From Acanthococcus lagerstroemiae (Eukaryota > Arthropoda > Insecta > Hemiptera > Eriococcidae): a DNA stretch of 64,000 nt. Positions 1 to 10,074 of the stretch are shown here, piece after piece (position 1 is the stretch's first letter; each line of letters begins with the position of its first letter). Position numbers and translations under genes: made by a program. Location: contig CM063112.1 in the NCBI GenBank assembly GCA_031841125.1, positions 25,446,603 through 25,510,602 on the forward strand. The letters are read 5' to 3'. A model generated the notes under the pieces. It was given only the letters and a program-made list of their open reading frames with translations. It had not been told where the DNA came from and did not search any database.

Positions 1-436
1 AATTTAAAACTTCTGTACTTGTCAGAAGTTTGACTAATTTTTAACTCAGTCCAACTCTGTACACCATTACCTATTAATTTACTACCATTTTCCGTAAAAA
101 ATGATTGTATAATTTCTCGTATTTAGGCCAAGGTCACAATTCTTGAAATAAAAATTATTTTTCAACAGATAGTATCGTAACAGAGTAGCGATTCTACATG
201 GAAAATAACCTCCTGTGTTATGATAACTACAAGTCTGGTGAAAAAAGTTTTATTTCACGAATAAGTTACCCACGAAATATTTTCTCACACTGAGCAATAT
301 CAAAAAACCAACTCGAATGCATAAATTAAACCACCAATATGATAAATTTTGGTTTAAATGACTGAAAACAGAATTCAGTTTAATCTATTAACCTCAAAAT
401 TGTACACAGTGCTTTGTAAGAGTGAAAATAGGTCGG
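1..436. other. Unannotated AT-rich DNA
   Basis: I see no coding frame longer than a few tens of codons and no recognisable element here. The stretch ends at a short palindrome just before a hAT MITE. Confidence 0.5.
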
Positions 437-871
437 TGTGACAAATTGTCACATCAGTGGGTATCAGTGGCGGATCCAGGATTACACTTTGGGGGGGAGG
501 GGCTCAATGTTGGAGAAAAAAAGAGTAAACAAAATTTTAAGCATGAATGCATGATTGTTGATAAGTGATAATGTTGATTCATTGATAACGCGATATGTAT
601 TCACGAACTATGCTGTATGAGCGCTACTGTCATTAAAAACATCGGTGGCTAAAATAAGTGGAAAAGCGAGTGAAAATTTTTTTTGGAGAGGGGGGGGGGC
701 TATAGCCCCTTTAGCCCCCCCCCTGGATCCGCCACTGGTGGGTATTGACGATATTAAACCGAAAATCAATTTAAAAAATTCATGCCCACAGATACTAGGA
801 GTTATGCGGCTGAATTTCCCCTTAATACGCGCCGCTGCTGCGAGTTTTATACCACTGTGACAATTGTCACA
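437..871. repeat. Pair of TGTGACA...TGTCACA palindromes bracketing a MITE
   Basis: A near-palindrome, TGTGACAAATTGTCACA, lies at 437-453. A perfect 16-bp palindrome, TGTGACAATTGTCACA, lies at 856-871. The hAT MITE at 465-737 sits between them. The two could be the ends of an older element into which the MITE inserted, but no target duplication was found for that outer unit. This is inference from sequence symmetry only. Confidence 0.35.
465..737. mobile_element. hAT-type MITE, 273 bp, perfect 8-bp target duplication
   Basis: The terminal inverted repeats are CAGTGGCGGATCCAGG on the left and CCTGGATCCGCCACTG on the right. The 8-bp direct repeat GTGGGTAT flanks the element at 457-464 and 738-745. 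An 8-bp duplication with CAGTGGCG ends is the hallmark of the hAT superfamily. The interior is short, has long G and C runs, and encodes nothing recognisable, so the copy is non-autonomous. The same end type recurs at 36957-37226 inside the dpp intron. Confidence 0.92.
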
Positions 872-1261
872 TGTGTGGTCACGCTGTTTGCAGACTGAAG
901 CATAGTTACAATACAATTATTTCCAGGTATTTTTCATTAATTTTGCGTAATAATATCATCCATTTATGGAAAAATTATTTATTACCTACTGTTCAGAATG
1001 GCACAACGAATTAATTTCATGTAAATATATAAAATAATACAGACAAATTCAGGTAGTCAGATTCTTAATTGCAGTCATTTATAGACAACAATTCATAATG
1101 AATGTATTGTTATTCCTGATTCTGATATACGGTACCTAATAATTAAGAGTTGTTTTTATTTACCTGTATTCATACATTTCTGTGGAAATATGATAATTAG
1201 TAATGTTTGTTATTACTCTTTCTTCATATTGTTTAAATAAAGTGTAACTGTGTTAATGTAA
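872..1261. other. Unannotated AT-rich spacer
   Basis: No reading frame, repeat or RNA gene could be recognised between the palindrome and the degenerate tandem repeat that follows. Confidence 0.45.
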
Positions 1262-1610
1262 TTTTTATGGTGTACTTAACCTAACGGAACCATATGGGGG
1301 TGTAGCAAAATTTTCATCATGAATCGTACCTAACCTGACTCAACCATTGTTGAGAGTTTAGCAAATTTATCGTGATGATCTTTCAAAGATCATACTTGAC
1401 CTGCCTGAACTGTTAATAGGGGTTCAGAATACTTTGCGTCATAAATTATGAGATGTTATAACTTCTCGTACCCAAACGTTGATTTTTTTGTTCCTTTTTT
1501 CGTACCGATAAACTGATTATTTGTTCGTCCTTCTCGTACTTATACGTTAATTTTTTGTTGCATTTTAAAATTATGAATCGTACATTTTGCATTTGCATCG
1601 GTAACAAATG
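1262..1610. repeat. Degenerate short tandem repeats
   Basis: Three diverged units of about 55-65 bp follow each other. They share a 'TAC(C/T)TAACCT...AGCAAAATTT...CATGAATCGTAC' pattern (about 1272-1440). Two related units starting TTCTCGTAC, with an (A)ACGTT(G/A)ATTTTTTGTT core, follow at about 1463 and 1531. The units are too diverged to fix an exact period by eye. Confidence 0.4.
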
Positions 1611-1689
1611 CACCTTGTTACCTATGCATTTGGCCGCCTGCAGAGAAGACCAGATAACAGACTTTTAGTTACAACAAAAATAATCCCGT

Positions 1690-2372
1690 ATTTTACCACC
1701 TGTCCTACATGCAATGGGTATTTACCGATAAATAAAAACAATATGAATTTCTGATGAGACCGAACAGCCGCAGATGGAAGTCGTTGTCGATTTTTCAAAA
1801 GTGCCTGTGACAGTAGTTGGCTTTCAAATTCAAATTTGAACTTGCAGAAGAATTTCTTCGTCAACGATGCCTCCTCCGCGAACAAATTTTTTACGACAGT
1901 ACTCAGGAATTGGAGAGCACACAATTGTAGAACTGGGCCCACTTCATGAGAGGAGTATTTATTGACTACTGTCACAGAGAATCCGTACGCAAAATTGGAG
2001 GACCCGGTAAAGTAGTCGAAATTGACGGAGCCAAAATCGGGCATCAGAAGTACAATCGCGAACGTTTCATTCAAGGACAGTGGGTATTTGGCGGAATTGA
2101 ACGCGAATCGAAGAAAATCTTCCTGGTACCCGCAAAGAACAGGAATGCTCGCACACTTATACGTTTAATCAAGAAACACATTCGACTGGCTACCACCATA
2201 ATATCGGATTGTAGGCGTACATATCAGAATATTGGTGATGGTGGCGTGTACCATCATTTAACCGTCAACCACTCAATACATTTTGTGGATCCGGACACTG
2301 GGGGGCACACACGAACACTATAGAGTGCATGTAGCGCGAAGTAAGGGCTCACGTTCCCCGATTTGGACGAGA
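1690..2372 (+). pseudogene. Merlin-type (IS1016/ISXO2-like) DNA transposase, dead copy
   Basis: The best frame runs 1946-2323. It matches the DDE domain of Merlin / ISXO2-like transposases: 'EIDGAKIGHQKYNR' carries the first catalytic Asp, then 'QWVFGGIER', 'FLVPAKNRNARTL', 'IISDCRRTYQ' with the second Asp, 'HLTVNHSIHFVDPDTGGHT'. Family members normally continue with '(I/L)ESTW', where the Glu completes the catalytic triad; here that codon is TAG. Upstream (1690-1945) the zinc-ribbon and helix-turn-helix part survives only as frameshifted scraps, for example 'CPTCNGYLP'. Downstream homology fades by about 2372, where a LINE fragment starts. Terminal inverted repeats were not found. Confidence 0.85.
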
Positions 2373-2384
2373 TCTGAACTTTTT

Positions 2385-2713
2385 TTAGGATACTTATGTG
2401 AATATCAAAAAGCTTTCGATTCTGTAAATCATAAGATTCTGAAGAAAAAACTCAATGATTTAGGATTCTTTGATTATGTGTGTGACTTTTTTTGGTCATA
2501 TCTCACAGGTAGGGTACAGTATGTTTCTCACAGGGGTCGTACATCGAAAAAATAAGCATGCCCATCTGGAGTGCCGCAGGGCTCGAATCTTGGTCCCTTG
2601 CTGTTTCTACTATTTGTAAACGACTTGCCTTCAGTGATCCAAGACTCGGAAATACTGATGTATACTGACGATGTAAAAATAATACCGTTCAATAGAACAC
2701 CATACAGATTTTG
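2385..2713 (+). pseudogene. Non-LTR retrotransposon reverse transcriptase, 5' piece
   Basis: This encodes the palm of a Jockey-like reverse transcriptase: 'YQKAFDSVNHKIL', then after a stop 'SGVPQGSNLGPLLFLLFVNDLP', then 'LMYTDDVKI', where the usual YADD reads YTDD. The reading continues on the far side of the hAT MITE at 2722-3252; without that insert the two sides lie in one frame. The copy has stop codons and no 5' domains, so it is a dead, 5'-truncated LINE. It directly abuts the Merlin remnant and may have inserted into it. Confidence 0.82.
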
Positions 2714-2721
2714 AATGCCTG

Positions 2722-3252
2722 CACTGGCGAACCCAGCAGTTACACTGGCACACCTGTTGAATCCAACAAAAAAAAAAGTTTATTATTTGAGAATAGCACT
2801 TTAACAATCCCAAATATGGTCAGCTTGATTCCATTTTGGTCATCAGTGATTGTAAAACTGGTCAGCCTGATTCCACTTCGTTCTCATCTTTATCTCATTC
2901 GCGAATAAAGGCAACTCTTCAACTATCTTTTTTCTTTAATGAATTAGTCATGCTAGTTGTGAGTAGAAACCATATTACTATTTCTTTCTTTTTCTTTTAT
3001 TTGTAGGCTATGTTACCTTTGATTGAAAGATGATATTTGTTACAAGAGTCTACGAAAAATTAAAATATAAATTTTTATACTGTAATTCTCAGAAATTTCC
3101 ATTTATTAAATCTACGAGTAGCTTGAAAATCCCTGGTAATATGACACCCATCGATGTATGATGTTATTTTTGAGCTTAGAGCTTGAAAACTTGAAAAATT
3201 ACTCATTCCCTGAAATTGGCACACCTGTTAAAATGGTCTGGGTTCGCCAGTG
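2722..3252. mobile_element. hAT-type MITE, 531 bp, inserted in a LINE
   Basis: The perfect 15-bp terminal inverted repeats are CACTGGCGAACCCAG and CTGGGTTCGCCAGTG. The flanking 8-bp repeats are AATGCCTG (2714-2721) and AAAGCCTG (3253-3260), with one mismatch. Just inside the ends a 'TGGCACACCTGTT' motif occurs at both sides in direct orientation. The interior has no transposase. The reverse transcriptase frame resumes exactly after the right duplication, which confirms insertion after the LINE. Confidence 0.92.
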
Positions 3253-3260
3253 AAAGCCTG

Positions 3261-3612
3261 CAAAGAGATTTAGATTGACTCGCGTGCCGGAGTATTGAAA
3301 ATAGGCTGTCGTAAAATGTTGGGGAATGCACTTATACTACTCTCACCCGGAAAAAGCAATACACCAAATATGAGTACGCCATAATAGGGAAAAAATAAAC
3401 TACGCCAGATAAAGTCAGACATTTGGGCATCCTTTTGGACAGAGAGTTAACCTTTCACGATCATATTGAGAGTGTCATGTCTAGGGCGAAGAGAACGGCG
3501 TACTTCATTATCAGGAACTCTGCAAACTTCAAGAAAACTAGCACCCTGAAAATACTATATTTTTCTTTTATTAGATCACGTCTGGAATTCGGGGTCATTA
3601 TTATTATTATCT
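3261..3612 (+). pseudogene. Non-LTR retrotransposon reverse transcriptase, 3' piece
   Basis: This continues the fragment at 2385-2713 after the MITE. Recognisable thumb-region sequence includes 'VRHLGILLDRELTFHDHIES' and 'LKILYFSFIRSRLEFG', typical of Jockey-group elements. Several stops precede it. It ends near an ATT microsatellite at about 3597-3615, which may represent a short tail or a break. Confidence 0.8.
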
Positions 3613-3911
3613 ATATATTTAAAATATGTTTGAAAAACTGGGTTCTATGAAGTTCAACACCTGTATCTCAGGCCCTAATTATTGCACAATGCTGGTTAAG
3701 GTCTTAAAACACTCAGTAAATCGAGCTCCTTATGAATCTTTTTTCATCACTCAAATCCGTTCAGTCTGAGGAGAATTATGAAGTAACAACCAACTCAACC
3801 TCACTACTTACACGCATTTCTTCCACTCACTTGTCCATTACTCACGAACTAATTGACCTACAAAGTTCATCTTAGTCTAAGAACACTCAGTGAAGTAACC
3901 TATATGCTTTG
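3613..3911. other. Unassigned spacer between LINE and Helitron remnants
   Basis: No reading frame or repeat was recognised. The sequence may belong to the decayed upstream part of the Helitron helicase, but nothing in the translation supports that. Confidence 0.35.
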
Positions 3912-4713
3912 ACGCTGAGACTGACCCAGCACATGCGAGCGGAAGCAGGAGAAAAAGAGTTCTGTAATGATACTTTCCCTCATTCTGGCTCTGAAAATGG
4001 GGGCATTATAGAATTACCTGCAAGCATAATTTCTCAGGACATTATAAGAGATGTCTACGGTGAAAAGTTTGACACACCAGAGGATGTCCTGAAATTTTCT
4101 AATGTTGCAATTTTGGCACCAAAGAATGATCATTGTCAGAAGATCAACGACAAGATTTTGGACTTGATTCCTGAAGAAGCCAAAACCTACACAAGCGTGA
4201 ATAGACTGATCAGTGAAAATGACAGTGAAATCCTGCAATTCCCCGTTGAGTTTCTGGATAGTCTGGAGTTGATAGGTTTACCACCAAATAAATTACACTT
4301 AAACATTGGTGCGATTGTTACGTTGCTACGTAATATGAATGTGGCACTTGGCCTGCTGAATGGGACACGACTAACTGTGAGAAACATGTACACGAATGCA
4401 CTGGATCTGGAAATAATAACTGGGGTAGAGTGCGGTCGAAGGATATTACTCCCCAGAGTGGACCTGTCGCCAGCGGATTCCACCTTGCCTTTTTCATTCA
4501 AAAGGAGACAATTTCCAATAAAGTTAGCCTTTTGTACGACGATCAACAAGGCCCACGCTGGAGAAGGTTGGGACATATCTACGCGAGTATGTCTTCAGTC
4601 ATGGACAATTACACGTAGCTCTGTCGCGGACAACTTCGTTTAATAATTTACAAATCCAAGTACAACCTGGAAGCTATAAAACTGCAAAGGTGGTGTGGAA
4701 GGAGGTCCTATGA
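3912..4713 (+). pseudogene. Helitron Pif1-like helicase, C-terminal third, frameshifted
   Basis: From about 3912 the frame reads 'LRLTQHMRAEAG', then 'VAILAPKNDHCQKINDKIL', 'ESLE/DSLELIGLPPNKLHL' and 'GAIVTLLRNMNVALGLLNGTR', the standard C-terminal helicase region of Helitron RepHel proteins. Near 4548 the frame shifts. The next frame continues 'LEKVGTYLREYVFSHGQLHVALSR' in pieces; SHGQLHVALSR is helicase motif VI. It ends at a TGA (4711-4713) after 'VVWKEVL', the usual C-terminus. The replication initiator domain and the N-terminal helicase motifs are missing. I did not find a convincing 3' hairpin plus CTRR terminus. Confidence 0.88.
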
Positions 4714-6192
4714 TAACTTTATAAATTTTTGTAATTTTCATTTTGTTTCAAATACATAGAATAGAGATAGGTGGCGCGCTGCTAGAAATCGTTTGAAATA
4801 CAAACATGCTTGCTTGTTGGATTTTTTTTTACGTTGTCAAGCTTTTTGTTTGCCCGGTAGAATTTTGCTATGAGGCACTTACACCCTTGTGCAAGTGGCA
4901 CCCTTCAATTCATGATAATCCAGTGGTGACGGCGAATTTGGGTGTGCTTCCGTCAGTCGGGTGCTTATTCACCTGAACCTACACACTCGAGCTAAGAAGT
5001 GTGGGCATCTCAACCGTACCTATCTGCTGGTCACATTTCAACGGTTTGTACACCGACCGGTCGCGTGTACACTAAGCTTTTACAACGTTGTACTCCGAAA
5101 GTTTTAAAGCTTTCTGGTAATTAAACATCGCATTGGCATCATTCCCAGCGTTCTTGTACCAAGAAAACTATTTATTCGCCGAGGAAGGAAGAAAAAAAAA
5201 AAGAAGTCGGTCTTCGCCCCGTTTAATGGAAATTCCGATTTCAAAGATGCGAAATGCGCCCATATATAAAATCATCTCGTTTATCGACGTTTAGTGCACG
5301 CGAACGACCCGACACACACGGCGGAGACGATTTACGTTTCGACATTTTCTCCGGAAAAACCACGCGTTTCACTTCTTTCTGGACCCCGCGCTCCCCTCTC
5401 GCCCTCAATTCGAAAATATGTTTCGTTATCGAATTCTGCACGATCACGTTCCACTTTTCACCCGCTATTGACGCGGTTATTAACACGCCATTTAAATTAC
5501 AAGACGACTGTCTGTATACTATATCCATTCGAATATTTTTTCGACGTCGTAATTTCGTTTCCCAGTGCTCATATCGCATCTTTTGAAGAGAGCACGAGCC
5601 GCGTCGCCGACATTTTCAATGAGGAAATTACAGCGGTTCGAAAAACTTTTTTTCTTTTGCTATGATACGATCCGGAAGTACGGGCTTCAACGCCGTTTGA
5701 ACACCGACTGGTTATTATACGTCGCCAACTTTGTAAGGCTGAAGGGCGTTCTGTGAGATTTCTCATCAGCGCATTAGTAGGAAAAAAAAAAAAGAGCAAC
5801 CGAAACACGAAATACGACGATGGTTGGTACGCCGAGAAGAAACAAGCGAGAAATTCCGCTGAGTGTGCTGCGACAAGAAAAAAAGTAGAGTAGGCGTGCG
5901 GTGAGAAGTCCGTTCTTGTCTTACGAAATTCAAAACTGCGTATTTCTGTCGTCTATCTCGGAGCACCGTAACATGAGAACATCAGGAAGTTCGGGAACTG
6001 TACAGGGGGTCGAATTTACAATTTTTAGGCCCCGGGACCCAAACTTAATACCTTCTTCACCCAGCTTTTAAGATCGGTGATTTTCAGGACGAGGTCGACT
6101 TCAGCTCTGTTCACGTTTTCTTCACTCCGTTGAAGATTACGCCATACTGACGGTTGTGAAAGAGATACACATTTAAATACGATACTCCTAGA
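4714..6192. other. Repeat-poor spacer, CpG-rich at about 5240-5960
   Basis: The block 5240-5960 is visibly richer in CG dinucleotides (CGACG, CGCG, TCGAA) than its surroundings and stays open in several overlapping frames on both strands. None of those frames resembles a known protein, so I do not call a gene. No transposon sequence was recognised. It may be single-copy host DNA. Confidence 0.4.
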
Positions 6193-6448
6193 CAGAGACG
6201 AAATTTGACTTTTTGTTGAGGGGGGAGGGGGGGTGGAGAAGGAAAATTTGCCGTCAAAATTTTTTTTTAATTTAAAAATTTACCGATCTTTCAATCAGAA
6301 TATTTTCCAAGTGAAAAAAAAAAAACAAGTAACCAAACAAAAACAAACGTCCTTAGAAAATGAAAAATTCAAACGAACAGTTTCAAAATTTGCCGACTAT
6401 TGAGAGGGAGGGGGGAAGAAATCCCCTGCCCCGATAGTTTTGTCTCTG
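6193..6448. mobile_element. MITE-like repeat, copy A
   Basis: The ends form an imperfect inverted repeat, CAGAGACGAAATT / AGTTTTGTCTCTG. The interior shares with 9511-9792 the same order of segments: a G-rich block with GTGGAGAAG, 'AAATTTGCCG', 'AATATTTTCCAA', an A-run, 'TGAAAAATTCAAA' with 'AACAGTTTCAAAATTTGCC', and a C-rich block before ATAGTTTTGT. No target duplication was seen. Superfamily is unknown. Confidence 0.65.
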
Positions 6449-6857
6449 CTAATACAGGCTGGAATCTTGTAAGGTGGAAGGATGTTAGAAATACTTGAAA
6501 GGAACACACAACTTCCTTTACACATTAAGGTGGTCGTTATTATTTACTCTTGGTGATCTTTTTTCTGAATTTCCACTGATTCGTCTCCTAAACTAATTCC
6601 AGTTAAATCAAGAAAAAAAAAAGGAAAAAAAACTACAAAGGTTAGGTCGATCGAATTCGGGGAATCCGTGCCACGAGCTCCCTTTCGCCGTTATGAGGAA
6701 AACACATGGAGTGCTGACTTTTGTTCCAGACTTAATTTCCCGCCTATATTCACCAGGACCAAAGCCCGCAAATTAAGCAATAGAACACTTGCCATCAGGT
6801 TCAGTTGGTGACATTGGAAAATAAGTCATTTGCTCTCAATTTTAGATTTGAATAAAA

Positions 6858-6973
6858 TTTTCAAATTTCAGGCTCTAGGTGAAACAGAGAATCTGGTAAA
6901 AACAGAACAGTGATTGTTACCGGCTTTCAGATTTTCGAAATGTCTTCCATATTTCAGCTTTGTTTTATCCTTC
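6858..6973. repeat. 116-bp direct repeat, left copy, flanking a Jockey insertion
   Basis: This 116-bp sequence recurs at 9314-9429 with about four mismatches. Between the copies lies a 5'-truncated Jockey-type element that ends in an A-rich tail against the right copy. The arrangement fits an unusually long target-site duplication, or a segmental duplication made at insertion. Confidence 0.85.
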
Positions 6974-9313
6974 ACCCCGCTTGGGGTTCTAGGCTGACCA
7001 CGCCAAGAGGCAGAGAACTTTACGCAGACATCTGTAAGCATAAAGGCTATGTAATTGCTCCTAATCAGCCAACACATTGACCTGCTGACTCGACCAAGAA
7101 ACCAGACATAATCGACTTCTTCATCCAAAAAAACTTCTCCAGCGCCTTCTTCAATGTTGAATGCATCGAGGACCTGTCTTCTGATCACCCCCCCCCGCTT
7201 ATCCCTCAAATAGATAGCACGATCTCTCAAGTGAAGATTGAACCAAGGCTCACCAATAGTTCTACCAACTGGCCCCAATTTCGTGAGCTAGTTGATGCAA
7301 CCCTACCTATAGGGCGTACAATCAACTTCCCATTCCAACTGGATTCAGCAGGCGAGCGATTTACCAACATCCTAACCCAGTCGGCCGCAGCAGTAACAAC
7401 TTATCGTGACTGGCTTCCTAAAACCTTCCCCTACCCCAGCGAGATCAGACAACTTGTCTCCCAGTGCAGGAGACTATGACGGAAATGGATGCGCACCAGG
7501 AACCCATTCGACAAAACTGCCTTCAATAAGTTCGCCACCATCGTGAAACAAAAACTGGTCGAATATAACAATGAAACTCGTGAGAATTACCTGACATCAC
7601 TGTCCCCCTCCAGCGACTCCGACTACTCGCTCTGGAAGGCCACCAAACGGCTAGGAAGACCTCCCAGCACCAACTCACCTACATAAAAGAGAATGGATCC
7701 CGGACTAAATGTGACTTGGAAAAAGCTAGACTTTTTGCTAGCTATTTAGAATCGCAATTCAAACCAAATAACATTGCAAGCGACCTTGACCCCTTGCCAC
7801 CCCAGGTGGATTAGGGGTAGTCGAGCCTACTTCTCCGCTAGAGGCTGCGGAAGAAATTGATTAGCTGAAAGAGAAGAAAACACCAGGTAATGACAAAATC
7901 AATGCTGGCATCTAAAAAATCTATCTAAGAAAGGAATAGTTTACCTTACTCAGCTTATCAACACGTCATTCTGGCTGAAGTATGTACCACGAGAATGGAA
8001 GCTGGCCAATGTCATAATGATTCCTAAACCTGGCAAACCACCGGAAATGTTACGTCCTACCGACCCATCTCCTTGCTCCCCATCGCTTCCAAGGTCTTCG
8101 AGCGCATCCTCCTAAAACGACTCAAAGAGATAATCATAAAGCGTAACATTCTACCCGAGGAACAATTTGGCTTCCATGAAAAGCACGCTACTGTTGAATA
8201 GGTCCACCGACTAGTCAGACACATCTCTCAATCACTAGAAAACAAGGAATACAGTCCCGCCGTCTTTCTAGACGTCTCTAGAGCCTTCGACAGAGTCTGG
8301 CATGAAGGGCTCATCTACAAGCTAAGTAAAATAATTCCTCCAGCCTATTGCGCGTTGATCAAAGACTATCTAAGTGACCGCTTCTTAAGAGTCAAAGTTG
8401 GATCTGGCTACTCAGACTACCTACCCATATTAGCAGGCGTACCACAAGGTAACGTTCTTGGACCGATCCTGTACCTGCTGTACACTTACGACATGCCTCA
8501 GGACAGGAAAGTAATAACTACCATGTTCGCCGACGACACGGCCGTCTCTACCAGCCATAAAAATTACAATGAAGCGGTCCAACGATTCAAACTAAACAGG
8601 TGGACTAGACGATAGAAAATTGCGGTAAATGATGGCAAGTCTGTAAGAGTAGACTTTGCTTTACGCAGCCACGACTACTCGTACCTTCTCTTTGGGATAA
8701 TTGTGCTATCCCACTGGTCAATGCTGCGCGATATCTTGGTCTTCACCTGGACTCCAAGCTCAACTGGAACGAACATGTCAAGTGAAAACGAGACTTCCTT
8801 AATTTTAAATTTAGAAAATTCTACTGGCTGCTTGGACGGCATTCGAAGCTGACACTGGAAAACAAGCGACGTGTCTATCTTACCATCTTTAAACCTATCT
8901 GGACTTACGGGCTGCCAGTCTGGGGTACGACCAAAGACTGTCACATGCAAGTTATTCAGCGTTTTCAAAACAAGGTCCTGCGGACCATCTCCAACGCTCC
9001 ATGGTACATGACGAACCAGCAGTTGCACTGCGACCTAGAGGTGCAAACAGTTAGCCAGACCTATCAACTTCTTGTTGACAAATACATCGAACGCCTCCAC
9101 AATCACCCAAACCCGCTAGCAATTCAGCTCCTGGACACTACTGACAACGTGAAACGACTACATCGTCGCCATGTCCTAGATATATAGCTCTATAACTTAT
9201 AAACCATTCCATTGTATATTTTATAAGCTACTCGTCTTTCTTCCCCAATTATCCAAAAATTGTGTGGATGGCATTAGTCAGTTCTCAAAAAAACATAATT
9301 AATAAAAATTTTT
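6974..9313 (+). pseudogene. Jockey-clade non-LTR retrotransposon, 5'-truncated and decayed
   Basis: The element begins inside the AP-like endonuclease: the first readable residues are 'HPAWGSRLTTPRGRELYADI', a conserved Jockey endonuclease block. The linker includes 'LVSQCRRL'. Reverse transcriptase motifs follow: 'FLDVSRAFDRVW' (8264-8300), 'AGVPQGNVLGP' (about 8436) and 'FADDT' (8525-8539). The tail encodes 'FQNKVLRTISNAPWYMTNQQ' and 'RRHVLDI', ending near 9187. Several stops and frameshifts break it. A 3' UTR and an A-rich tail finish it at about 9313. The protein is similar to that at 10075-11225, so the two belong to related families. Confidence 0.9.
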
Positions 9314-9429
9314 TTTTCAAATTTCAGGCTCTAGGTTAAACAGAGAATCTGGTAAAAACAGAACAGTGATTGCTACCGGCTTTCAGATTTTCGAAATGTC
9401 TTCCATATTTCAGCTTCATTTTATCCTTC
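9314..9429. repeat. 116-bp direct repeat, right copy
   Basis: Matches 6858-6973, about 96 percent identical by eye. It starts directly after the A-rich tail of the Jockey element. Confidence 0.85.
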
Positions 9430-9510
9430 CAGATAACGTTCGATACTCAGCTTGAAAGCTTCAGCTTTTGACTGACTAGCCTCTGACAAGAGCACAGGGT
9501 ACTCCATTTT

Positions 9511-9792
9511 CAGAAAAGAAATTTGATTTTCAGTTTGGAGAGGTGGAGAAGAAAAAGTTGACGCCAAGTATTTTTTTGTTACTAAAAATTCGCCGAACAA
9601 AATTTTTAAAAAATTGAAAATTTGCCGTTTTTTTCAAATCAAAATATTTTTTAATTGAAAAAAAAAAATCCTATATACAAACGAGCATTCATAAAAATGA
9701 AAAATTCAAATTAACAGTTTCAAAATTTGCCATTTGCCAAATTATTATAGGGGGTTTCAACCCCTCACATCTCCTATAGTTTCGTTCCTATG
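9511..9792. mobile_element. MITE-like repeat, copy B
   Basis: Diverged relative of the repeat at 6193-6448, with the same order of segments and right end ATAGTTTCGTTCCTATG. The left end is degraded (CAGAAAAGAAATTTGA). Both copies lie in the same orientation on either side of the Jockey insertion. Confidence 0.6.
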
Positions 9793-10074
9793 TAAAACCT
9801 TTAAGGTTCATTTAGACTTTCTTAGCTGCGTTCAAACTTACTGAATTCGTGACGGATCAAAGAGATAATCCAGGACAGACGATTTGGAATGTGAGAATAA
9901 GAATTAAGTAGTTTTATTGGAAAGAAATGAATAACAACAGCAAAAACGAAACCGAATAACGAATGATCGCAAACATGTCATGCCGTCACGTGGGCACTCG
10001 ATCGCTAGGTGTCATATTTCGAGCTAAAACGTGCGGTGCACGGACGCCTACAGGACTAAATTCTTTTTCCATTT
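9793..10074. other. Unassigned spacer
   Basis: No feature recognised between the MITE-like repeat and the truncated start of the second Jockey element. Confidence 0.4.

Noticed and set aside
1622..2074. 150-codon minus-strand frame
   Set aside because: It is the antisense shadow of the Merlin transposase remnant.
5241..5665. Overlapping open frames on both strands
   Set aside because: They arise from CG-rich sequence with few stop codons; none has a recognisable domain or signal.
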